This document shows, piece after piece, positions 1-11,249 of a stretch of 64,000 nucleotides of DNA. Source of the stretch: Harmonia axyridis (taxonomy: Eukaryota; Arthropoda; Insecta; Coleoptera; Coccinellidae); NCBI RefSeq assembly GCF_914767665.1, contig NC_059503.1:3534001-3598000 (forward strand). Reading direction: 5' to 3'. Each line of letters starts with the position of its first letter. Position 1 is the first letter of the stretch. The notes beneath the pieces are model-generated. The model had not been told where the DNA came from, ran no database searches, and saw only the letters and a list, made by a program, of their open reading frames with translations. Made by a program: the position numbers and the translations under genes.

Positions 1-73
1 GATTTATTGCAAATCTTTGATTAGGCAGGTGACAGATTTTCATTTTTTCGAGAGGCGAATTCAAAAGGAAAAG

Positions 74-237
74 TTGGACTACATCCGAGCCAGCCGTGGC
101 GGTCATATGCCAGAAATCATATTTAAAATGTAATGCCACAAGATTATCTTGCGGATAAATAAAATTCATGTCAATCTAATAATCCATCGTTGTTTTATTG
201 CAATTTAAAGTTCTATAGCTTTAAAAAAAAAAACCTT
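74..237 (+). mobile_element. Family A mariner-like element, copy A1 (3' end only)
   Basis: This is the last part of a family A element in sense orientation. It encodes the transposase C-terminus (RASRGGHMPEIIFKM then stop at about 130-132), followed by the standard 3' untranslated end and a degraded terminal repeat ending near 237. Everything 5' of the final 20 or so codons is missing. The unrelated sequence before position 74 shows a truncation, not an assembly edge, because the window begins 73 bases earlier. Confidence 0.85.
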
Positions 238-856
238 CAATTTGTATAATAAATAATAGTAATGACATAATTAACAAAATTGTTTCAGATATCAACAAAA
301 ATGCCCTTATCAATTCATCCCCTCTCCCACCGTCCCTGATCAGCCAACCCTACCGGTGGTCCATCACCATCAGTGTAAAATTTTACCGTGTTGGCTTCAA
401 AATTAGCGCTGTAAACCGCGTCCATTGTGTTATTTGATGCCACATAAAGAATGCATCGCGCCGCATCATAAAAGAATCATAAATAAACGGAAATGGCAAT
501 CTGATAATGACAATAACGTCATTTTATCAATAAAATCCAATGAATTATTGAAACATGTTGGCGTCAGCGTTCACTCAACGAAATGGTTTGTGATGGACAA
601 CAACGCAGTTTTGTGAGCACAATGGAGTCGTTTTTGGTACAGTATCTACGATAATAAACGTTGGAAATTGTTTGAGTGAAGGAAACACAAAAATTTTTGA
701 AATTTGAAGTAGTAGTTTGAAGTATCTCATTTAAATTAATTTGAAGATTAATTGATAAGAGTAGTTTTCCTCCACGATTTCGTGCCAACATTTTATTGAA
801 TTAGTTTTATTATTTCTTCTTTTATCGCCACATACATTATAAATATAAAATAAACA
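238..856. other. No gene recognised
   Basis: AT-rich sequence with only short open frames (a 63-codon one at 425-616 and an antisense one at 564-791) that lack any family signature. No repeat or RNA gene was recognised. Confidence 0.5.
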
Positions 857-1075
857 ATCTGAAATTTTCGAGATAAAAATTGATTATATTCCCGAGGCTG
901 CAACTTATCCTGAACGTAAGCTAAGCCCTTGAAACCTCAGTAAGTCTTAGATGGCAACTTGATGTTTGAAAAACGTTTTTATTTGAGGAGTCTGTGACGA
1001 ATAATTCAGGAGATATAAAGATTTTTGGATGGAATTAAATTTTTTTTTCTCCCAAATTTCGAATTCAAATTTCCG
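857..1075 (-). repeat. Dispersed repeat I, copy 1
   Basis: About 220 bp that match 43706-43925 in inverted orientation along nearly the whole length. Shared stretches include ATCTCCTGAATTATTCGTCA and the CTCGAAAATTTCAGATT end. No coding potential, terminal repeats or target duplication could be recognised. It is probably a fragment of an unidentified transposable element. Confidence 0.7.
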
Positions 1076-1563
1076 CAAAACTTTGAGCTTCACGAAGAAT
1101 ATAATTTTCCCTTGATTATCGAAATGTTAAAAGTGTATTCGGAGAATGCGAATAAAATCAATACGTAACTATAATATTCACACGAATAATGATAAACTGT
1201 TGCAATATTCTGTGATTCCTTTTGTAACCTAACATAGTACCATCAGTGGCAAAATAAACAACGTCATTTCTCCATAACTTCATCTGGCCTTTTGGGCATC
1301 TTGCAATAACTGCGTAGCGAAACGATTTTGACATGATTTCATGGGGTTTCTCTATATCTTTCTGTGTAATCACATATCCTGATTGATTCGTCTCCACTCA
1401 GCCCAAGAAACAGAGCGTGCCATCCGCTTAATTCCTTTATATATTCAGAATAAATCATCAACTTTTTTCTTGTCCTTCCCACAAATCAACGTGAGGATAG
1501 ATTAGGTTGGAGAGATTCTGGTTTTAAGTAAGCTAAGAGTTATGTTTGTTGATTTACTATATA
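1076..1563. other. No gene recognised
   Basis: Intergenic AT-rich DNA between repeat I and family A copy A2. A 79-codon antisense open frame at 1158-1397 has no recognisable signature. Confidence 0.5.
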
Positions 1564-2432
1564 AAGGGTGTTTTTTTTTAGAGCTATAGAACTTTAAATT
1601 GCAATAAAACAACGAGGGATTATTCGATTGACTAGAATTTTATTTATCCCCAAGATAATCTTGTGGCATTACATTTTAAATATGATTTCTGGCATATGAC
1701 CGCCACGGCTGGCTCGGATGTAGTCCAATCTGGACGTCCGATTTTCGATGACTTTTTCCGACATTTGTGGCCGTATATCGGCAATAACACGGCGAATGTT
1801 GTCTTCCAAATGGTCAAGGGTTTGTGACTTATCCGCATAGGCCAATTCACATGTCCAAAATGTGAAATTAGGCGGTCACCAAACGTGTCTTTCAATGAAT
1901 CGATTGTGGCACGAGCTGTGTGACATGTTGCGCCGTCTTGTTGGAACCACGACTCCTGGACATCATGGTTCTTCAATTCAGGAATGAAAAAGTTAGTTAT
2001 CATGGCTCTTTACCGATCACCATTGACTGTAACCTTCTGGCCATCATCGTTTTTGAAGAAGTACGGACCAATGATTCTACCAGCCCATAAAGCGCACCAA
2101 ACAGTCAGTTTTTCTGGATGTAACGGTGTTTCGACATACGCTTGAGGATTAGCTTCACTCCAAATGCGACAGTTTTGTTTGTTGACGTAGCCATTCAACC
2201 AGAAGTGCTCTTCATCGCTAATGGACGTAGTGCGCGATACGTATTCCGCACAGAACCATTATTTTCGAAATAAAATTGCACTATTTTCAAGCGTTGTTCA
2301 GGAATGAGAGTCTATTCAAGATGAATTGCCATACCAAACTGAGAATTAATCACTTGACAGCTGTTAAATCGGTCGCCATCTTGAACCGTAATGCCAACTT
2401 AAAGTTATGTACTTCGAAAAAGAAACACCCGT
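1564..2432 (-). mobile_element. Family A mariner-like element, copy A2 (869 bp)
   Basis: The copy is bounded by AAGGGTGTTTTTTT on the left and CACCCGT on the right, with TA at 1562-1563 and 2433-2434 as the expected target duplication. Transposase sequence lies on the minus strand. It includes the WFQQDGATCHTA motif (second catalytic Asp) and runs to the C-terminus, but is broken by frameshifts and stops (open pieces 1644-2003 and 2010-2198). The region between the N-terminal DNA-binding part and the first catalytic Asp is deleted. A2 also carries the short form of the junction (CGCTAATGGACG), shared with A6 and A11. Confidence 0.93.
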
Positions 2433-2482
2433 TATATAGAAAGAATATTTAGCGTGTACCGAGACTTTTTCGAGACAAATCA

Positions 2483-2710
2483 AGTATAGGTAAGAGCTCC
2501 CTCTCTCTAGGGATCACGGTGTTTCGTCCAGAGATCACTGGTATACACTTCAGTTAGGCAATACAGCGATCAGATACCCTCCACACAGCATCGTGGAGGG
2601 GTGACTCTGCTGCAACGCGGCGAGCCCCATAAAAATCGCCGGGACCAAAGTAGAGTGTAGCGCGACAGCCATAACGCCATCTCACGGACAGAAAGAGTCA
2701 CTTTTCATCG
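2483..2710 (+). repeat. Dispersed repeat G, copy 1
   Basis: Shares blocks with 30291-30495 in the same order: CCCTCTCTC near the start, GGTGTTTCGTC, a GAGATC(A/G)CTGGT block, CATCGTG(G/A)(G/A)AGG, and finally AGCGCCATCT or ACGCCATCT with CAGTCAC or GAGTCAC. It contains a small stem (CCTCCACA ... CGTGGAGG, compare CTCTCACA ... CGTGAGAG in copy 2) that is conserved by compensating changes. Class unknown. It could be a SINE-like or structured-RNA-derived repeat, but I saw no clear Pol III A and B boxes. Confidence 0.6.
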
Positions 2711-2715
2711 AGGAG

Positions 2716-3039
2716 AATAAGAGGAATCACCTTACGTTGTCACTAACAAGAAAAGAGTCCAATGAAAAAACAAAAAAGTCACAAAAAGAACAATATAAAA
2801 ATTATGAAAAAAAGTCTGACGGTCAATTACAATAAAACACCAACTATATCATCCCGCGGGACGCTTCAGCAGTCTTGGTCGAGGATGGGGCCCTTCAACA
2901 GCCTCCTGCTGCTCCCCCCCCTTTCAAAGTACGAGATTATCCTCACGCTTCAGCGAACGCCAAAAGAATTTCGGAATTAAAACGCGAACGGAACGTTGTG
3001 AAACTCATTTTACTTTTCTGGCCGCGGCATCCATTACGC
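2716..3039. other. No gene recognised
   Basis: No supported gene. The 72-codon open frame at 2762-2980 begins in a lysine-rich low-complexity stretch and looks like chance. Confidence 0.45.
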
Positions 3040-3310
3040 CAGAACGGCTGACACTGAAGAGTTGGCACTTAATTTAAAAATACTGCGCCCTGACGCGACG
3101 CGACTCCGTTATTAAATATGTTGATGCCCTCTCGGTCGACGTTCGGGGACTTTTGACAGCTTGGCGATGCCGGGAATTCGTTATCTCGAGATCGACGCGT
3201 TCTTTTACGCAGCGAGGGGTGACCGTGTTGTGGAGAGACGTCAACGCGTATTCAGTCGCGCGACTTGGTCGCGCGATCGGGGTGATCGCGCGAAGAAATG
3301 ATTGCTCTAG
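3040..3310. other. CpG-rich island without an ORF
   Basis: This stretch is much richer in G+C and CpG than its flanks. It contains three clustered CGCGCGA or GCGCGA strings around 3257-3295 and frequent GACG and TCGACG strings. No long open frame crosses it. It could be a promoter or untranslated exon of a gene outside the recognised set, or an ancient conserved non-coding block. The sequence alone does not decide. Confidence 0.4.
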
Positions 3311-4230
3311 AACGTGAAATCGACTAGATTTTTAGTTATATCGATTATTATGCATTTCAACATTGTCGAACTTTCCACTCTCACCGGGTGCTCAGGTTAG
3401 TTGGACACCTTAAATTTCCTCGTCGGCTAAATAGAGACCACAGAAAGCTTTACTGTTTAGCAGGGCCTCCGACATTTTCGCCCCGACAAAATAAAATTTT
3501 GCCTCCCTGCTTTGCCTGATTTATCTTAATTTTATTTGGAGGAGCCTTGTATTCCTCTCAGGCATCTTTTCAATTCCACATGAAGTCTTATTTTTAACTA
3601 TAGTATAGTAAAAAGATGACGTAGTTCTTAAAGGTGCCTTTAGTACCTATTTGTGTTTTCATAACTAGTTGAGAGCACCTATCCGATTCAAAGAAATTGG
3701 CTCCCCATAATTTAATTATTTGACTACAAATAGTGGAAGTTTCACTGTGAAAACAATTATGTCTCTGAAATTTATTCTTGTTTTATTAAGTGACTGCGCC
3801 CCTAAAATTTTGCGCAGCTGCTCCTTAGATTTTCGTCGTTATACTTTTTTAGAATCTCCAACACAGTATTGTTCATTCAAAGGAAAATTCAGATGATATA
3901 TCCTAGTGACTTTTGTATTGTATCTTGGCAGTTGGTGTTACTGTCGAAAATCGACTGATTACGAAATTTGAATGTGAATCGTACGTTTCGAATTTTGAAA
4001 TAAATTATAATTACACATTAAATTCATTAATTAAATCTGAAGAAATCGATTCAACACCAGAATTAAGAGAAATTGCGAATTATGTTGCAAATCATTTCAC
4101 TATATCCAAATTATATTGACAATTGACGCGTGTTAAAATTTGATAGGATCGGACCAGTGTAGACAACCACAAAACCAATAATATAACTGAAAAAAATGCT
4201 ACAATGAGTTCATTACAGCATTGTTTTTAG
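3311..4230. other. No gene recognised
   Basis: AT-rich intergenic DNA. A 68-codon open frame at 3913-4119 has no recognisable motif. Confidence 0.45.
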
Positions 4231-4604
4231 TACTGTAATGAACAATGCTCGACCCCATGTTGCGAAAGTGGTCTAGACATGAAAAAGTTGAAATGGGGAG
4301 TCCTACCCCGCCCGCCGTATTCTCCAGACGTTGCTCCCTCGGACCATCATTTGTTTCCATCAATGGCACATAGCCTGGCCGACCAGCGATTCCGGTCTTA
4401 TGAAGAAGTAAAAAATTGGATCGATTCGTGGATCACTTCAAAAGATGACCAGTTTTTTAAACGCGGGATTCGTACGCTGCCCGAAAGATGGGAGAAAGTA
4501 GTGGCCAACGATGGACAATACTTTTAATCATAAATGTTTAACCAGATTTTCATGATAAAGTCTGGAATTTCGAAAAAAACGGCGGAAGCAAAGTTGAACG
4601 CCTA
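4231..4604 (+). mobile_element. Family C mariner, copy C1 (3' end)
   Basis: Sense-orientation 3' portion of a mariner. It starts around the second catalytic Asp region (NNARPHVAKVV). After a frameshift near 4270 it stays open at 4279-4527 with the PPYSPDVAPSDHHLF motif (third catalytic Asp in PSD) and a C-terminus ending VANDGQYF. The terminal repeat GGCGGAAGCAAAGTTG follows at about 4580-4597. The 5' two thirds are absent. Confidence 0.9.
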
Positions 4605-5574
4605 TGCATTCTGGTGAAAACCTTCTTTTAGCCTGAATAACATCATTTTAACAAACTAACTCAGATAATTCAATGCTCAGAAGTTTAACTTCAGGTTAGT
4701 TTCTTGTTTTCTCATGATGCTTTAATATTCTTTTCGTCTCTGAAGTACAAACATTCAGAGAACGTCTTAAGCTCCTGTCAGATATGTGACAGCCCAATTT
4801 TTTCCAGCGTAAATAACTCATCAAGCTCCTCCAGGAACCTCTACAGCCTCAAAGGCAACAAAATTAGAGAAGACTCATAAGCCAGAATCTGCTTAGCATA
4901 AATTTCCTTTCTGCCTTTTCAGCTGTAAATTCATAATCAAACATGGAATTACTAAGCATCTTTCGTACCGTCAGAGCCCTTATACTAATAACTACTAACG
5001 TCGTCCTGTATTACATAACAATGCAGAGTTAATTTATCATTTAGAAGCAAAGTAATCCCCATCAACACGTCTTCTCTCTGGCGGCACAGCCTCTCTCCGT
5101 GTCGGGCTGTTCCTTTGATGTCTTGAGTTACCCATTTAGTGTAATATCATGGTTTGTGTTGAATAACTTCGAAAACGCTCTTCTTTGTTCAGGAGTGCGC
5201 TACGCAGGGATTGGATGATCTCGAGTTCTACGAACGTTTTCTTATTATTTGGTTTATTATGATCGTGATGAACGGATTATGGCTTTATTTATTAGTGGGG
5301 GAGAGATCGTTGGTACGATATTGAGGAAAAGGTCACCTTTGGTATGGAATTTTCTGCCCGTAGTCTGTAATAGACTTGGGTATCGCATCAAAGAAAAACG
5401 AATGCATATTGGATGTTGGTTCATGATTGGGAATTATAAATGCCAGAAATGCTTAAACAATGACAATAGTTGCAAAGAAAAATCACATAATTACTTTATC
5501 ATGTTTCTCGTTATATTGATTTCAATGCTCGGCACAAACGCACTAACTACGTTCACAGAAATAGAAAGTGAATA
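4605..5574. other. No gene recognised
   Basis: No supported gene. An open frame of 108 codons at 5249-5575 ends with a hydrophobic stretch (FIMFLVILISMLG) but matches no family I know and abuts a LINE fragment. It is not called as a gene. Confidence 0.4.
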
Positions 5575-5885
5575 ATTTTAACTCATCAACGTTTTACATG
5601 GGGCGTCAAAGTTAAATACAAGTTAAATATGCTAAAACATGCATATGCAAGATAGATCTCCATAAGTTAAAATATAAATGTACAAAAATATAGTTAACAT
5701 TTGAGTATATCACAAACATCATATTTAAGGAAAAACTATTCAAAATGACTTAACCAAAATTCATCCATAGTGTAGTATGCTTTTTTATATAGTATTTTCT
5801 TCATTTCATTTTTCAGATTTTTCTCATTCATAATTTTGAGACATTCAGGAATTTTGCTATAGATTTGTATGGATTCATGATTTAT
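5575..5885 (-). mobile_element. LINE (non-LTR retrotransposon) 3' fragment
   Basis: The minus-strand frame ending at 5736 encodes a typical C-terminal tail of a non-LTR retrotransposon reverse-transcriptase ORF (IYSKIPECLKIM ... LYKKAYYTMDEFW). About 160 bp of presumed 3' untranslated sequence follow, down to about 5575. The 5' side joins abruptly to mariner C2 transposase sequence near 5885, so this is a 5'-truncated insertion, the usual product of incomplete reverse transcription. The clade is not determinable from so short a piece. Confidence 0.7.
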
Positions 5886-6152
5886 GCTCAGCTGAGTTCG
5901 ATAAAGATCGCCAGTGATTGTTGCAGTCGGTTTTAACAACTCATAACCCGCAAATGACGAGAATTTGGCCAGTAAGCTAACATGTTTAATTGAGAATAAC
6001 TTTCGATGCAGACACAAATCGAGTTATATTTCGATGGCGTTATGTTAAAAAATACCTAAGTTTAGTGTATGACATCTACGATCTATTTATTTCGACTACC
6101 ACTTACCGCTGCAGCCATCAATTATAAAACGGCGAAAGCAAAGTTGTACTAA
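5886..6152 (-). mobile_element. Family C mariner, copy C2 (5' end, internally deleted)
   Basis: The minus-strand 5' terminus is GTACAACTTTGCTTTCGCCG at about 6130-6149, with TA at 6153-6154. The family C leader follows, and then the transposase start region (LAKFSSFAG) fused directly to a much later part of the protein (YELLKPTATITGDLYRTQLS). The intervening roughly 180 codons are deleted. The remaining 3' part was lost or replaced where the LINE fragment begins. Confidence 0.85.
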
Positions 6153-7024
6153 TATCAATTCTTCGAGGAAACAAAAAACATAAGATCCTCGAATTTGGAT
6201 GTTCTTTGATCTTCTTGAGATGATAGAAAATGAAAAAGATATTAAAGAGGTCTAAATTTGAGATGAATTAGCTCCGTAATAGTCTTCTGAGTGTCCCAGA
6301 AAACCAAATATTTTCACGGAGTTAATTCCCGTAATTCACAGGCTCCCTATTCCATTCCATAACTCATTTCAAGCATCTTTCCTTGAGTTTCCTTATGAAT
6401 ATTGATGAAACCCTACAACAACAATTGATCTCGTTTTATTTCCTAAATGACCGACGTTTCAGCGTCTACCCTCAAAGGAAGGACCTTCAGCAATCAACCA
6501 ATTCATTTTCCGACCTTATTTCCGACGATTCTAACCTTTATTCGAATTTTCCTTCACGCATGACCTGCCCTTTTGTTCATCTCCATTTATTGGAATGACG
6601 CAAATAAACTCTTGCTCAAAAACGAATTACTTCATTTATGAATTCGTCCGTTTTATTACCGCTAGTTCCAAATTGTAATTCGAGCACACCTATTGGGATA
6701 TTAACTCCGTTTTATTTGTGATTGTTTCGAGATGATTTATGGTAACGTTCCTCTAATACCATATAGCACTTGGACAACATAATTGAGCCGTTAATTTTGA
6801 TATTCCATGGGTGGAGTCGATGGTTGAGAGAGGTGTTTTTGATGGGCGTTACGTTTAATTTCTTCCGTGTTGCGCTGAATGAACAATGATTCGAATTGTT
6901 TTCTCATGGGTTCCGAGTGGATGTTCAACCCCTCACACGATTCTGTCTGGTCACGTAGTTGGCGTTGGAATTTCTGATATTCAGATATGACACCGGGTTT
7001 GAAACTGAAATCTATACCTAGACC
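6153..7024. other. No gene recognised
   Basis: AT-rich DNA with a 71-codon open frame (6383-6598) and no family signature. Confidence 0.45.
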
Positions 7025-7262
7025 ATTTCAACTAGGGCTTCATAGCTTGGCTTGAGCTTGACTTGATTTTAAGTCAAGCTCAAATCAAGTAGTAGTTTTT
7101 CAATCTCATGTCAAATCAAGTATGTATTTATCAAGTAGTGGAATCATATCAAGGTACCTTATTTTTAGCAGTTTTATTGTGTAGTGTCACATCAATAATT
7201 TAAAAAGTTAGAAATGAGAAGAAACCCTGCAAAAAACACTTCTATTTAATAAACTTATTGTA
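7025..7262. repeat. CAAGTCAAG-rich block and repeat J, copy 1
   Basis: Positions 7036-7135 contain many direct and inverted CTTGACTTGA, TCAAGCTCAAA and TCAAGTA strings. Sub-terminal repeats of this kind are common in hAT elements, but no terminal pair was found here. The last 35 bp (7228-7262) closely match 51413-51453 (core GCAAAAAACACTT and AACTTATTGTA). Copy A3 is inserted at the TA that ends this match. Confidence 0.45.
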
Positions 7263-8540
7263 AAGGGTGTTTTTTTAGAGCTATACAACTTTAAATTGCA
7301 ATAAAACAACGATGGATTATTCGATTGACATCATTTTATTTATCCGCAAGATAACCTTGTGGCATTACATTTTAAATATGATTTTTGGCATATGACCGCC
7401 ACGGCTGGCTCGGATGTGGTCCAATCTGGCCGTCCAATTTTCGATGACTTTTTCCAACATTTGTGGCCGTATATCGGCAATAACACGGCGAATGTTGTCT
7501 TCCAAATGGTCAAGGGTTTGTGGCTTATCCGCATAGACCAATGACTTTACGTAGCCCCACAGAAAGTAGTCAAGCGGTGTTAAATCACAAGATCTTGGAG
7601 GCCAATTCACAGGTCCAAAACGTGAAATTAGGCGGTCACCAAACGTGTCTTTCAATAAATCGATTGTGGACGAGCTGTGGACATGTTGCGCCGTTTTGTT
7701 GGAACCACAATTCAATTCAATTCAATTCAATTCATTTATTTCCAAAGACAATTTTACAATTGTATAGGAATAGTCAAATTCAAACATATATTATCAATAT
7801 TAAACTATACAAAAAAATTAAAAACAAGATAACATATCATATCAAAATTTTCAAATATTCGCCCACACGATAAAAACAATTCTCAATAAAAAAAGATTTC
7901 AACTTTATTTTGAACTTATTAAGTGATTGACAAATTTTAATATTATTTGGCAAATTATTAAATATTAGAGGGCCTAAATTATGGGGAGATCGAAATGCAA
8001 CTTTAGACATACAAACGTTGGTTCTCAAGTTCGGGCTATATCTGGTATTGAAATTGTGTTCAGTTCCTCCTAAATCCTGGACATCATGGTTGTTCAATTC
8101 AGGAATGAAAAAGTAGGTAATTATGGCTCTATACTGATCACCAATGACTGTAACGTTCTGGCCATCATCGATTTTGAAGACGTACGGACCAATGATTCCA
8201 CTGGCCCATAAAGCGCACCAAACAGTCAGTTTTTCTGGATGTAGCGGTGTTTCGACATACACTCGAGGATAAGCTTCACTCCAAATGCAGCAGTTTTGTT
8301 TGTTGACGTAGCCATTCAACCAGAAGTGCGCTTCATCGCTAAACAAATTAAAATGGACATAGTTCGCGATACGTATTCTGCATAGAACCATTATTATCGA
8401 AATAAAATTGCACTATTTTCAAGCGCTGTTCAGGCGTGAGTCTATTTTGGATGAATTGCCAAACCAAACTGAGAATAAATCACTTGACAGCTGTTAAATC
8501 GGTCGCCATCTTGAACAGTAATGCCAACTTAAAGTTATAA
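7263..8540 (-). mobile_element. Family A mariner-like element, copy A3, interrupted by a LINE
   Basis: The left end AAGGGTGTTTTTTT begins at 7263 after a TA. The right end is truncated in the AAAGTTATA part of the terminal repeat near 8540, so the outermost bases and right target site are missing. Minus-strand transposase sequence includes the SDEAHFWLNGYVNK motif (first catalytic Asp). A 365-bp LINE 3' end (7710-8074) splits it just before the second catalytic Asp motif. The N-terminal domain survives only as MDRLTPEQRL-like codons next to the right end. Confidence 0.9.
7710..8074 (-). mobile_element. 5'-truncated LINE nested in copy A3
   Basis: On the minus strand this encodes the C-terminal end of a non-LTR retrotransposon ORF (TRYSPNLRTN ... 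GPLIFNNLPNNIK ... FKIKLKSFFIENCFY) with a stop at 7837. An A+T-rich 3' tail follows, ending in four GAATT units (ATTCA repeated on the plus strand at 7709-7733). A tandem pentamer at the 3' end is typical of several LINE clades. The insertion removed or replaced about four bases of the host element (AGCT in the family consensus), and I see no clear target duplication. Confidence 0.85.
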
Positions 8541-9671
8541 ACCATTATTAGGCGGTTGTTAACAAGGTGATTCAACGTTCAAGTAACGAACTCAGCCAAC
8601 GGCTTTCTCAAAAATTTTGATGAAAAATATTAGATTCTCCATATCCATACTTTCGACCGGAGCGTTTCTAAAGAAAAATAGGAACAAAAAATGCTAGTCT
8701 AAATGCATTAACAAAAAGCGGCCGGCACATAACCTGCAATCCCAACGGTGCAATCCACTCGACAACGTTATTGCATTATGCACTCTCCTTCCTGCATAAC
8801 CTAGCAAAGTAAACGGCCTGATTCTAGTGCAGGCTTACACAATGCGCCCACCTCGTATATTTCAGACCGGGCAGACTATTTTGTAGCACAATTATTCGCA
8901 CTTATCGTAAAATTTACGGGCTATCGATTATTGACTAGGTTTGAAGTGTAAAGCCGCAGTTTCCAACAATTTTTCGGTTTTATAGCCCCGCCTGTCTGGC
9001 CAGGGGTTAGATAAGGGTTGGGGGCTCGAACGGAGCGAAATCCTGGCCAACTCAGCCAATCGTTAGCTCCCGAGATGGAGATGATGATGGTTTGAATGTT
9101 GATAATAAGTTTCAAATTTGATTTTTTTTCGAAATTATGATGAAATTGAATGGATATCGTTGTCCAACCTACATAACCTATGATTTAACAATAAAATTAT
9201 CCATTTGGGACATTCCACAGTGATCCACAACAATCGTACTTTAATACAAGAAAAGTAACAGTTACTATGATCAATGAAATGAGAAATATATCATATAATA
9301 TTCTTCTTCCTTTTCTAGCGCTTCTAGCTATACGACCTCGAATGCCATCAATGATATTTATAATTATTTTTCTTTTTACTCACAAAATCTCAACCATACC
9401 TATTGGAAAACCATGAGCATAAAATTGTGTGAGATAGTTTCTCAAATAGGTGTATGGAAAACATTTGTCCAGTTGACATTTGCTCGTATATTATATGCCA
9501 AGCGGAACTAGGTCGCAGGGATATATCCTGCCCTGTACAGATTCCACTATTTTCGATATTAAAAAGGTGCGGATTCCTAGTTGACACACGATGATCATAA
9601 ATCCAAAGTGACCTACATCTGAAAAGCCATTTATCTGCGAAAAACGGAGAATATTTTTACCACCTAAAATA
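8541..9671. other. No gene recognised
   Basis: Mixed composition with CpG-richer patches at 8715-8860 and 8980-9070. Short open frames at 8921-9115, 9390-9587 and 9491-9706 carry no signature. Confidence 0.45.
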
Positions 9672-10525
9672 TTAGGTGTACAACTTTGCTTCCGCCGTTT
9701 TGCCATAGATGGCTGTAGCGGTAAGTGGTGGTCGAAATGAATAGATCGAAGATTTCATACAATAAGCTTATGTATTCGTTAACGAAATACCATCAAAATA
9801 TTAGTCGATTTGTGTCTGCATCATGAAGCTAAATTCTCGTCATTTGCGGGAGGTTTCAATTTTCTGCTTTAATATGGAGAAATCTCTGACTGAGGCTCAT
9901 CGAATGCTCTCAAATTCCTATGTTGAGGCCGCTATTAGTGGAGAACGTGCCGAGAGTGGTTTCAACGCTGCAAGAACTGAGATTTCGACGTCGAAGACCA
10001 GCATGACGGTGGAAGAGAGAAGGTTTTCGAAGATGCAAAATTGGGGGCATTACTTGATCAAGACTCGTGTCAAACGCAACATGAATTGGCAGAATCATTG
10101 GGAGTGATGCAACAAGCCATTTCAAAATGCCAGAAAGTCAGTCAGAAACAAAGAAATTGGGTGTCGTACGAGTTGAAGCCGAGAGATGTTGCACGACGTT
10201 TTTTTGCTTGTGAACAGCTGCTTGTATGGTAGAGTCGGAAGTGATTTCTGCAACGGCTTTGTCACTGGAGACGAAAAATCATGGGGATAACCTGGCCATG
10301 CTTCCACGTCGACGATCAAACTGAATATTCACGGTTCCAAGGTCAGTATTTGGTGGGACCAGGTCGACGTAGTGTATTATGATTTGTTGAAACCGACTGA
10401 AACAATCGCACGCGATCGTTATCGAACGCAATTGATGCGTTTGAGCCGAGCATTGAAAGACAAACGGTCGCACAGAGACATGTTGAAGTGATTTTATAGC
10501 ATGACAATGCCAATCAAAAGTATTT
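9672..10525 (+). mobile_element. Family C mariner, copy C3 (3' truncated)
   Basis: The left terminus TTAGGTGTACAACTTTGC follows TA at 9670-9671. The leader and transposase start come next (MKLNSRHLREV at 9823). The reading frame shifts repeatedly: the HTH-linker portion (LGALLDQDSCQTQHELAESLGV ... QQAISK) continues at 10041-10232. The middle part with WWDQVDVVYYDLLKPTETI and DRYRTQLMRLSRALKD is at about 10355-10460, and HDNA near the second catalytic Asp at about 10501. Similarity fades after that and the right terminus is absent. Clearly inactive. Confidence 0.88.
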
Positions 10526-11249
10526 TGATACAAATCGAATTCAAGAAGGAGCTTTTAAGCTGTCATTCATTCCTTCTCCAATTTAGCCCTTGGAGGCCAC
10601 GTATACATACAGTGTTTGTTTTCCAAGGAGGCAATTGAAGCGCTGAAAAGCTTCCAAAGGTTAAGTTCATTAGATCAAACATTCACCTTCCATCGTATTA
10701 AATACTGGGTGGCTCCACTAATTCCTCAACTTCCACCGATTCAGACATGTGTCAATCCGCGCGATCAGAGCCGCGCAAATTGATTTCGAACAACAAAGAT
10801 CAGATATAATCGTTGTTCGACAAAAGAAAGTGAAGGGACCACGGTGCCAAGTCGCGCCTGCTGCGGCAGCATAAAAGAAATACCACAGGAAACAAAGAAC
10901 AACAAAAGACGCGTAATCCTATTTGCGCAATCGGGGTTCTGTAAACCGCAAGTGCTCGACTAAAGGAGTCCATTAAAGACAATACCTCGATTACAATTGT
11001 TGCCGAACCAGAGGGGTTAGGCTGGTGGGTAGGTCTGAATAATGAAATTAGGGTTTCGTCCTCAAAAAAGGTTAGATTCGTTAGACGGATTGCTCAATCC
11101 TAGAATGGGAAGATCAGGATTTGAACGCTTTCGTTTGTGTAAGGTGTTTATGCGCGCAAGAATTACTCTTTTAAATAACATAGACAGAGATGTTACATTA
11201 TTCAGTGGAGAAGTTGAAAGTGCTGACATTCAAATTTGTTATATTATGC
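10526..11249. other. No gene recognised
   Basis: No supported gene. A 94-codon open frame (11042-11326) runs into mariner C4 and is therefore suspect. Confidence 0.45.

Noticed and set aside
5249..5575. 108-codon plus-strand ORF with a hydrophobic C-terminal stretch
   Set aside because: No recognisable family, AT-driven composition, and it ends at the border of a LINE fragment; no support as a gene.
7520..7873. Plus-strand ORFs such as MAYPHRPM... and MDYSIDMNF... that recur across the window
   Set aside because: They are the antisense of family A transposase and recur only because the element does; not separate genes.
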